DNA of 64,000 bases from positions 186,435,855-186,499,854 of the forward strand of contig CM035413.1 of NCBI GenBank assembly GCA_020310875.1, written 5' to 3'. Source of the stretch: Ceratopteris richardii (lineage: Eukaryota; Streptophyta; Polypodiopsida; Polypodiales; Pteridaceae). The notes beneath the pieces are model-generated. The model was not told the DNA's origin. It worked only from the letters and a program-made list of their open reading frames with translations, and did no database searches. The translations under genes and the position numbers were made by a program. Shown one piece after another: positions 33,130-42,400 of the stretch (position 1 is the first letter of the stretch; each line of letters begins with the position of its first letter).

Positions 33130-34160
33130 TTGAATTTCCCGCCAAAAAACACGATTCTGTGATGAAAATCGCGATTCTGTGAAAATTCAATTTTTTTTGA
33201 AAAATCACGATTTTCTGTTTTCCCGCCTAAAAGTTGGCTGAAAAAATCACGATTCTGTGGTCATTCTCAGAATCGCGATTCTGTGATTGTGCTCAAAATC
33301 GCGATTCTCACAAATCACGATTTTCAGTAAAAAAAACACGATTTTGAGAAAACACGATTCCCTACTCAAAATCGCGATTCTCAAAAAATCACGATTTTCA
33401 GTAAAAAACACGATTTTGTGAAAAAAGGCGATTCTGTGTAAACACGATTTTTTGCTCAAAATTGCTATTTTCATGACAAAAAAACACGATTTTCTAAAAC
33501 ACGATTTTGTGCTCAACATCGTGATTTTCATGCAAAAAACACGATTTTGAGAAAATACGATTGTCAGTGGGCTCAAAATCGTGATTGTCTTGTTAAAAAC
33601 ACGATTCTGAGAAAATAGGATTTTCAGTGGGCTCAAAATCGCGATTCTCACAAATCACGATTTTCAGCCAAAAACACGATTTTGTGAAAAAGGCGATTCT
33701 GTGAAAACACGAATTTTCGCTCAAAATCGCGATTTTCAAAAACACGATTTTGTGCTCAACATCGCGATTTTCATGTCAAAAAACACGATTTTCAGAAACA
33801 CAATTTTGTGATCAACATTGCGATTTTCAGAAACACGATTTTGTGATCAAAATCGCGATTTTCAAAACACGATTTGTCAAAAAACACGATTCTCTAAAAC
33901 ACGATTCTGTGCTCAAAATCGCGATTTTCATAAACACGATTTTGTGCTCAACATCGCGATTTTCATGTCAAAAAACACGATTTTCAGAAACAAGATTTTG
34001 TGATCAACATCGCGATTTTCAGAAACACAATTTTGTGATCAAAATCGTGATTTTCAAAACACGATTTTCTACTCAAAATCGCGTTTTTCAAAACACGATT
34101 TTGTGAAAACACGATTTTGTGAACACGATTCTCAAGGTACAAAATCGCGATTTTTTCAAA
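33130..34160 (+). repeat. Degenerate minisatellite of AATCGCGATT dyads in the Gypsy-3 leader
   Basis: About 1 kb of short degenerate units alternates ACACGATTTT with TCAAAATCGCGATTTTCA, many containing the self-complementary AAATCGCGATTT. It lies between the primer site and gag. Unit length varies from about 18 to 40 bases. ORFs across it on both strands (33247-33651 minus, 33750-34106 plus) are repeat translations, not genes. Confidence 0.9.
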
Positions 34161-34554
34161 AGGTCCTGTTTGCCTGTTTTGACCCCAGGAGCCTGATTTG
34201 ACATAACTTTTTCATCCAAAGTCCATTTTTTGAGCTCTATAGCTCGTTGGAAAGCTCGTTTCAAATCCTATATGACCTCAACTGTTTTTTATAAGAATAA
34301 TGCGTTGATTTTTAGATAGGATAATTTGAAGTTGGGCATCGAGCAGGACTAGGAAACCAAGGGGGCTCCAAAGAATTTTGAACCATACCAAAGGGAAAAT
34401 TTGGACTCTTGACTAAAGCTTATGAACCTGAGATCTGGTAGACACTTAGGCAAGGATAAACAAAGCATTAGATCTTCTGAGGCTAGTGTCAACCATACAT
34501 CCAAGTCTTGGGCACAACAACTAAGTGGTCATCTTTTACTAAGTTCAAACACAA

Positions 34555-36954
34555 GTGATTCAGAAATGTCTTTTAGTATGGGAAAACCTGAGTGATCACT
34601 CCGGACTGGATCCCTCAAGACAAAAAAGCATAGAACTATTTTTGAATAGAGAAACAGAGGAAGCCTTTTGGAGATTCAAGCCAGATCAACCTAGCCAATT
34701 GGGCATAGTCATCATCTATGAATTCAAAGATCCTGAGATACCAGGCAAAGTTGTCTACCTGGATAACACATCAGAGAAGATATTCTTGGTAACAGAACAT
34801 GATAGACATGCATATACTTGGAAGAATGAATTGATTTTCCCCCCACCAAGATCCAATGTTTCCCATGGCCTCCAAGGAGTAGGATCATCCCACGCTCATG
34901 AAGCTCAGAGAGAAAGAGCTAGAGAGAGACCTGAGGTAAGTTTTACACACACCGTAGGCAGGAATAGATCAGGATTTGAAAATGAAAGATCTGAAAGAGA
35001 GAGACATCAAGCACATAGGCAACAAAGAGATGAACATGATTTTCCATTGCCTAGACCCCGAGAGCACCCAAGAACCCTTAGACCCACTCAAGTGATCAAG
35101 GCAATGAAGAATTATTTTGACGGGTCAGGAGATCCTTATGATCATGTGGCCGAGTTCAAACAAGTGTTAAGAGCTGAACAGGTTGAGGACTTGTTCACCC
35201 AGTACGAGGCATTTGGTTTGACTCTTAAGGGCACTGCCTTGGCTTGGTTTCAACCATTGAGTAGTCGCAACTATCGCGATATAGGTCAACTGCTAGACAA
35301 ATTCATTGTAGAATTTTCCAAGAGTGGTATCAGGCATAACACATCGTCCCTCATCCACAGTTTCAAGCAGACACCTCAAGAAACAATGCGACTAGCAGGT
35401 AGAAGGTTCAGACAGCACCTAGAAAGATGCCCTACTCCAGAGTTACCCACACCAGCTAAACAAGTGGCTTTGTTCTTAGATGGCTTACTGAGCACAAAAT
35501 TAAGATCATATGTGTACTTGAAAGAGCCTAGATCCATAGAAGAGTGCGTGCGGACGTGCATCGACATAGAAGATAACTTGGGTGAGGAGTTAGGATTGTC
35601 CAAACTCTACAAAGATTCGGATAGTTCTACTAGTCATACTTCAAAGATCTCCACAGAAATAGAAGAGATAGCTGAGCAAGTTGCCAAGAAGCTGGGAGTC
35701 CAAAATAAACAAACACAGAGAGTCACTCTAGTGAATAGGTGTTATACTTGTGGGGGCGACCACATGGCTAATGTATGCCCAATGCAAAACCAAAACATTA
35801 GAGAAAGGAATGCTCCATATTGCACTATTGAGAGAAAATACACAAACCACACGGCTCAAGATTGTCCCTACAATAGGCAGGCTGTTAGAAAGAATTATCA
35901 GCAACCTTACCCACAAGGTAGGTATCAGAACCAATACCAACAGCCATATTATAGACCACAACAGCAATATCAGGTACCATATAGGCCACAACCTGTCTTG
36001 GGAAACCAACCACCAGCTCCAGCCAACGTGATTCCAGTCAAATATGCTGTGGGAGAAGAAAATCCAAATAGAGCATTGGTGCCACTAACCCCATTGATAC
36101 CAGATAATGACTCTCATGCTCATTGTTCAGACTACTCCCATGAAGGTAGTCCACATGCTTACTACACAGAGTCACCTGAACATAGTGAGATTTACTCGTA
36201 TCAATATGAGGCACCACCTATGGAGCAAAATTGGGAGCCAGAATACTCCAATGTCATGTACACAAATCCTAACCCTAGGCCCCAGTTGAGACAAATGAGA
36301 CCACAAGCCCCTAGAGGATCTTGTTTCAGATGTCAAGGTGACCATTTCATTCGTGACTGTCCCCACCCACCATCTCCGAGTCAAGGACAGGCTATCACAA
36401 TACAGGCTTTTTGTCCTAATTGCGGCAAAGACCATCTCCCCAGAGATTGTCCAAGAAACCCCTCCAGTGCACCCAAGATTACACCCATTAATGTGGTAGG
36501 CTTAGTGGCAGATTCAAGTTCAAGTAGTAGCAATGTGGCTCCTATACAAGCTGTCACTAGAGCACAAGCCTTAAAACAGGATAAACCAGTAGAACAATCA
36601 GAGTCGAGTGAATCGGGAGAGCCTAGTAAGAGGAAAACAAGAACATGGAAGGATACCAGAGAGAAGGCCAATCGCAAGTGGAATAAAAAGCTATCGGAAC
36701 TAGAAGAAAGCTTAAAAGAAGCGAAAACAAAAATAGAAGACATTGCATCTCAAAGCCCCTCTCATGCCGAAACTCCATCCACTCCACCTCATCCCACCCC
36801 ACCACCCATTGTAAATAGACCACAACCAGGGTCTGTTCTTGCAGATCCAACCCCACAAGGCTTGGACATGATGTTCAAAGCCTACGAGGCTCGACTTCAA
36901 GAAGGGCCTACAGCTGCAAATCTAGACAAGAGTTACCCTAGAGCGGATTTATAG
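34555..36954 (+). CDS. Gypsy-3 gag polyprotein
   Basis: 799 codons. Residues ~185-330 hold the retrotransposon gag core (YFDGSGDPYDHVAEFK, ALAWFQPL). CCHC knuckles lie at ~396 (CYTCGGDH), ~589 (CFRCQGDH) and ~619 (CPNCGKDH). A fourth at ~422 is degenerate, with a Cys lost. The middle is Gln/Tyr/Pro-rich and the end is charged. The frame ends in TAG (36952-36954), and the next codons continue in the same frame into the protease/RT ORF with an amphipathic Met/Glu/Gln-rich stretch. So gag and pol were either one frame with a CAG-to-TAG change, or pol is made by stop readthrough. The start codon is not certain: the first AUG-type codon in frame that precedes the conserved core is downstream of 34555. 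Confidence 0.88.
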   Translation: MIQKCLLVWENLSDHSGLDPSRQKSIELFLNRETEEAFWRFKPDQPSQLGIVIIYEFKDPEIPGKVVYLDNTSEKIFLVTEHDRHAYTWKNELIFPPPRSNVSHGLQGVGSSHAHEAQRERARERPEVSFTHTVGRNRSGFENERSERERHQAHRQQRDEHDFPLPRPREHPRTLRPTQVIKAMKNYFDGSGDPYDHVAEFKQVLRAEQVEDLFTQYEAFGLTLKGTALAWFQPLSSRNYRDIGQLLDKFIVEFSKSGIRHNTSSLIHSFKQTPQETMRLAGRRFRQHLERCPTPELPTPAKQVALFLDGLLSTKLRSYVYLKEPRSIEECVRTCIDIEDNLGEELGLSKLYKDSDSSTSHTSKISTEIEEIAEQVAKKLGVQNKQTQRVTLVNRCYTCGGDHMANVCPMQNQNIRERNAPYCTIERKYTNHTAQDCPYNRQAVRKNYQQPYPQGRYQNQYQQPYYRPQQQYQVPYRPQPVLGNQPPAPANVIPVKYAVGEENPNRALVPLTPLIPDNDSHAHCSDYSHEGSPHAYYTESPEHSEIYSYQYEAPPMEQNWEPEYSNVMYTNPNPRPQLRQMRPQAPRGSCFRCQGDHFIRDCPHPPSPSQGQAITIQAFCPNCGKDHLPRDCPRNPSSAPKITPINVVGLVADSSSSSSNVAPIQAVTRAQALKQDKPVEQSESSESGEPSKRKTRTWKDTREKANRKWNKKLSELEESLKEAKTKIEDIASQSPSHAETPSTPPHPTPPPIVNRPQPGSVLADPTPQGLDMMFKAYEARLQEGPTAANLDKSYPRADL

Positions 36955-39465
36955 ATTGAACGAATGAAAATGTGCATGAAAATGGTAGAACAAGCTCAAG
37001 CTATACTTGAGACTAGTCAAAAGTTCAATCAGACAAACTCTGTCAAACCAGATTTGCATTTCCAAGGGTTACTAGAAAGATTAGAGCAGTTGGTAAACAA
37101 ACCACAAGTCTCTTTACCTCCACACGCTCAACCAGTTATTGAAAGAGGAAGCTCACCACCAATGGGAGCTTATGTTCCTAATTCCACAAATGTTGGAATA
37201 CCTCCTTCAATTCAACAGTACTCTAAAGAGTTCCTACGGGAAATACAAGAAGAAAAATGGGCCAAGGAGAAGAGTAATTCCCCTCCTATTCCTGAGATTG
37301 ATGATCTTCATGATCAATTTCCCCAAGACATTCCATCTATTTACGAAGATGAAGCAGAACAACAAGAAGACGAAAGGTTAGATTTTGAATGTAATACCTT
37401 AGAAGAACTGCCTCAATTTCCAGGCCCATGGGAATCTGAATCTCTCCAGATTAGAGCTCCCACAATACTAGTAAGAAATGAAGACTCAGTGGTTCCAAGG
37501 AACACGGATGTCGTGAAGAACACTAAGGTTCAGTGTCATCTCACTGTAGAAGATCTGCTCAAAGCAAAACCTGAGCTTTGGAATCATGTGAAGGATCAGG
37601 TTCCAAAACTTGATTCCAACATGCCAAAAGCAGGCTCCAAGCAAAGGGTACCAGAGATACCTCTAGACAAAATAGGGGACATGTGTGAGGGTGAAGAAGG
37701 TAATACTTATCTTCCAATCACCTACCAAGGTTACACAACCAAAGCAATCATAGATTCAGGTGCTGGTGTTGCTATTGCGACCACCTCCTTGTGGAAGCAA
37801 TGGGGCAAGCCCACATTAAGACCAACTAGAATGAAGCTTCAAATGGCTGATGGTCATTTTGAAAGACCTCTAGGATTGCTAGAAGGGATCACTCTAACCA
37901 CTTGTGGTGTAGAGTTTGAGCACACATTTGCTATATGTGACTTTGAGAAAAATAATGTCTATGAGATGATCCTAGGAAGACCCTTCCTACGACAATTGCA
38001 AATAGTACAGGATTGGGGAACTAACTCCTTGTACTTACAACACTTAGGGGTCACCACCAAGGTCAATTTGAAGGATTACACCTTCAGAGATGTACCACCC
38101 CTACAGTGGAAGTCTATCCACAAAGCGAAAGAAGATTCCATCTCTGTGCATTCTGAAAGTTCACCTGATCCATCATGGCTGCATGAAGATACTCATTTGT
38201 GGATGTGCAAGGTTGCAAAGGAAGAGGAAAAACGTTTAAAGGCAAGAGAAGAAGGAACTTCGCTAGGAGATAGACCAGTTAGAGACCCAGCCTACACACC
38301 GATGATCTTTCCAGATGAGGAGTTTGAGCCTCATGGCTGGCCAGAAATCTTAGCCACCATGGACATTGCTGTCAATGAGGAACAGTGGACACCTCATTGT
38401 GATGAGGAGGGTTATGATATCTCAGTTTTCATGTGTCAACCCTTGCTAGAAGAATGTGACCCTAGTGATGTCATAGAAGAAGAAGAGAATGACGATGATC
38501 TGGAGTCTATTGTGATGGATAGTTGCTTTAACTCGAAGCAGCACTATTTAGAAGATATAGGAGTGTTCACCCAGAAAGAAGAAGAACCTCTCACAAGTAT
38601 TAAAACAGTAAACTCAAAGGATGGAAGTGAGAGTAGTCAAAAGAAAAAGAAAAGAAAAGCAGTGAAACAAGAAGAGGAGGAATCATTGTTTGAAGTACCA
38701 GAAAACTTCAAGAAATATGAAGTTGACGACCGCAAAATTTTGGTACGAATGCCTAAGAGAGAGGCCATCATAGGAGAATCATATGATAATAAAGAAAAGA
38801 CCAAGAAGATTGTAGTGACCATTGAAGAGAACGAAGAGAGATGCACATATATAGGAGATGACCTAAGTGCAAGAGAAGAAATGGAGCTCATAGCTCTATT
38901 AAGGGAATATAGGGATGTGTTTGCATGGCACTATAGAGACTTGAAAGGGGTAGATCCAAGAATTTGCTCTCATACTATCCCCATGACTGCTGATGCTAAG
39001 CCCACCAAACAGAAGCCCTACACATATAATGATACCTATGCAGCCAAAATAAAAGAAGAAATTGATAGGTTGATTGAAGCTGGATTCATCTATGAGATTG
39101 AGCATACCGAATGGGTGTCCCCCATTGTTGTGGTACCCAAGAAGAACGGGAAGTTGCGAGTGTGTATTAACCTTAAAAAAGTTAATGCCGCTACAATTAG
39201 AGATAGTTATTCACTTCCAATCACAGAACACCTATTGGAGCGTGTTGCAGGCAAGGAAGTTTATAGCTTCCTTGATGGATTTTCAGGTTACAATCAAGTA
39301 GCCATTGCCCCAGAAGATCAACACAAAACAGCTTTTGCTACAGAGTGGGGAATCTTTGCATTTCGTGTGATGCCATTTGGGCTCACCAATGCACCTGCAA
39401 CATTCCAAAGGCTCATGTGTCATGTCAGAGTTCTTGCGAAAGAGCTTAGAAGTGTATGTGGATGA
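36955..39465 (+). CDS. Gypsy-3 protease and N-terminal reverse transcriptase
   Basis: Same frame as gag, after the TAG. From 36964: coiled-coil-like start, then retropepsin with IIDSGAGVAIA at residue ~263 and MILGRPFLRQL about 80 residues on. A long acidic linker follows. RT starts at ~residue 690 with the WVSPIVVVPKKNGKLRVC and FLDGFSGYNQ blocks and [19 protein letters not shown]. The frame is lost four codons before the YVDD region, and the rest of RT continues one base over (from ~39425). This is a single +1 frameshift; natural frameshifting is unlikely in the middle of RT. Confidence 0.88.
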   Translation: MERMKMCMKMVEQAQAILETSQKFNQTNSVKPDLHFQGLLERLEQLVNKPQVSLPPHAQPVIERGSSPPMGAYVPNSTNVGIPPSIQQYSKEFLREIQEEKWAKEKSNSPPIPEIDDLHDQFPQDIPSIYEDEAEQQEDERLDFECNTLEELPQFPGPWESESLQIRAPTILVRNEDSVVPRNTDVVKNTKVQCHLTVEDLLKAKPELWNHVKDQVPKLDSNMPKAGSKQRVPEIPLDKIGDMCEGEEGNTYLPITYQGYTTKAIIDSGAGVAIATTSLWKQWGKPTLRPTRMKLQMADGHFERPLGLLEGITLTTCGVEFEHTFAICDFEKNNVYEMILGRPFLRQLQIVQDWGTNSLYLQHLGVTTKVNLKDYTFRDVPPLQWKSIHKAKEDSISVHSESSPDPSWLHEDTHLWMCKVAKEEEKRLKAREEGTSLGDRPVRDPAYTPMIFPDEEFEPHGWPEILATMDIAVNEEQWTPHCDEEGYDISVFMCQPLLEECDPSDVIEEEENDDDLESIVMDSCFNSKQHYLEDIGVFTQKEEEPLTSIKTVNSKDGSESSQKKKKRKAVKQEEEESLFEVPENFKKYEVDDRKILVRMPKREAIIGESYDNKEKTKKIVVTIEENEERCTYIGDDLSAREEMELIALLREYRDVFAWHYRDLKGVDPRICSHTIPMTADAKPTKQKPYTYNDTYAAKIKEEIDRLIEAGFIYEIEHTEWVSPIVVVPKKNGKLRVCINLKKVNAATIRDSYSLPITEHLLERVAGKEVYSFLDGFSGYNQVAIAPEDQHKTAFATEWGIFAFRVMPFGLTNAPATFQRLMCHVRVLAKELRSVCG

Positions 39466-42400
39466 TTTATGTGCTCATTCCCAAGAAAGAAGGTTTCACA
39501 TCCCTGAGCTCAGACAAATCTTCAAAAAGTGTAGAGAATATCGAGTGTGTCTGAACCCAAAAAAGTGTGTGTTTATGGTGCGTCAAGGTAAAATCTTAGG
39601 TCATATTGTTTATAAGAATGGAATCTCAACAGATGAAGATAAGGTACGAGCCATAGCGGAGCTACCAAGGCCAAGGAATATTAAAGAGGTACAAGCCTTT
39701 ATGGGCCATTGTGGATACTACCGTAGGTTTATCCACACGTACGCGATCATAGCTAGACTCCTTTACGCCTTGTTGTCTAATTTTGAGTGGAACGACGAAT
39801 GCGAGAATTCTTTCAACGAACTGAAGAAACGTTTGTGCACGGCACCAATACTCACCACTCCTGATTGGAATAAACCATTCCATGTCCATGTGGATGCATC
39901 CAATCATGCCATAGGATGTGTGCTAGCACAACCCACAAGTGAAGGAAACTTAGATTTGCCCATAGCATATGCTAGTAGACAGCTCACTGCAGCTGAACGG
40001 AACTATACCACAACTGAGCGAGAGGGCTTAGGCATGGTATATGCTGTGAAGAAGTTTAGACACTATTTATTGGCCAACAAGTTCAAGTTTTTCACTGATC
40101 ATCAAGCTTTGTTATATTTGGTCAATAAACCTTGCAATACTGGACGCTTAGTAAGATGGTTCCTCTTACTAATGGAATATGACTTTGAAGTTGTTGTTTG
40201 GAAAGGTAGAACCCACCTTCGGGCAGATCACCTTTCTCGCATCACTTTAGGAGAGTCACCGCAAGGAGTGTCTGACGAATTACCCGATGCTTATCTGTTC
40301 AATTTAGAAGTTGTTCCTAAATGGGCAAATAAGTTGGTACCAGTCCTAACCTTTGGCCCTGCAAATAAGAATGTGAAAACATCACAAGAAGAAATTGTAA
40401 AATCACAAAAATATCACATATTAGCAGGAAGCATGTACAAACAAGATACTGAGGGTGTATTAGCTTGTTGTGTGGAGGATGATGAACATAGTAGTTGGTT
40501 GCAACAAGCCCATGAAGGAATGCTAGGAAATCACTATTCTAAACAACAAACATTGCAGAATCTAAAGCGTTTAGGAGTGTATTGGCCTAGCATGGACAAA
40601 GAAATACATGAGTGGATTAAGAATTGTCCAAGGTGCAGGGAGAGACCCCCAGTGGAGCATGCAACCCTTTATCAAGTGTCATTAATTCCAGATTGGAGTG
40701 CTCCATTGGTAGAGTTTATGAGATCGGGAAGATTACCCAAAGAGGCTAGTCTAGCAAGAAGAAGAAGCATGGAGCAAGAGGCTCAAGGCTATGCCCTAGT
40801 AGGAGACAACCTATACCGAAGAGGCAAAGATGGTTACTTAAGACTGTGCGTTCACGAATCAGATTATTTGAAAGTCTTAGAAACTGCACACAGCGGTGTT
40901 GCAGGTGGACATTTTGGTCCTGACCGAGTGATCAAGACCATTCTATTCTCAGGACTTTGGTGGCCCACTCTTCATATGGATGCACATACCTATGTGAAGA
41001 AATGTGACACATGCCAACGTGCACAATATCCAGTTAGAAAAGACGAGATGCCCTTGAGGCCAATGATGGGAGGACGTGCATTTTCGAAGTGGGGCATAGA
41101 CTTCATAGGTCCTATTAACCCCCCAGCTAGAAACTCCCATGCAGAGTACATCATTGTAGCCACAGATTACCTTACAAAGTGGGTAGAAGTCAAAGCCACA
41201 ACAAAGAATGATGCTCAGACTACGGCTAAGTTCTTATTCGAGAATGTGTTCACGAGATATGGACTACCAATAGAGTTGGTGAGCGATAGAGGCACACACT
41301 TCTTGAATGAAGTCATTGAAAATCTTCTCCAAGAATTCTTGGTGATACATAAGAAATCTGCCCCCTATCACCCACAAGCTAACGGACAAGCCGAGAGTAC
41401 CAATAAGATCCTCTGTAACGTATTGACAAAACTGGTAAATAATAAACACTCTGATTGGGACAAGCAACTTCATCATGCTGTTTGGGCTTATCGAGTTGCC
41501 TACAAAACGGTACTCAACACCACCCCATTTCAGATGGTCTTCGGACAGAACGCTGTGCTACCATTAGATTTCTTAATCCCTACCTTAAAAGTAGCACAAG
41601 AGTATGAGTGGAATGGGCATGAATTGTCCTCCAGGATCTTTGATCTCGAACGCTTGGGTGAGACGAGGCTACGAGCGACAACAGGCATCTACGCTGCAAA
41701 GAAGAGGCAAAAGGCATACTTTGATGCACACATCAAGGATAAGGGATTGAAAGAGGGAGATCTAGTGTTGGTATACACACTAAAACAACATGCCCGTAAG
41801 TTGGAAAAAAGAGGATACGGACCCATGATCATTAATAGAATTTCCACTAGTGGTGCAGTTCAGTTGGCCACTCTAGAAGGAGATATCTTGCCAAACTATA
41901 TTAGTGGCTGTAGAGTCAAGCTATATCAAGAACCTCTTACTGAGGATATGCTAATGAGACTCAACACTGCTAAGAAGCGAAAAGAAGAAGAGTTAAGAGT
42001 GAGAGAAGAAGCACAGGTAGAGGCCAGAGAGCGTATTAGGCAAAATAAGTTAAGGCGATTAGGCCTAGATGTCAACTCAAAAGCCCCAAAATATCACATG
42101 GATATGTGTCAAAAGTCAGGCATAGCGACTTCTCAGGTCATTGACCGAAGACCCTTTGTGACCATAGAGATAGGACAAGGGAAGGGTGCAAGGACGGTGA
42201 AAGCATTGATTGACTCAGGTGCAGCAAGTAGTGCAGTTAGACTTTCCTATTGCCAAGACTTGCAGTTGAACATCAATCCCATAGAAGCTTATCTCATAGG
42301 ATTGGGAGGTGTGGAAACCCCTTGTTTGGGCGAGGTGGAACTTCCCATCTACCTTCAAGATGTTCCAATGAAAGTCAAAGCGCTAGTATGTCAAGATGAG

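Noticed and set aside
33130-34160. CRISPR-like or gene-like array in the Gypsy-3 leader
   Set aside because: Units are degenerate and of variable length without unique spacers, and the setting is a plant retrotransposon leader. ORFs here are repeat translations.
36381-36743. 120-codon minus ORF opposite Gypsy-3 gag
   Set aside because: It is antisense to an established gag frame with Ser/Leu bias caused by the Lys/Glu-rich plus strand.
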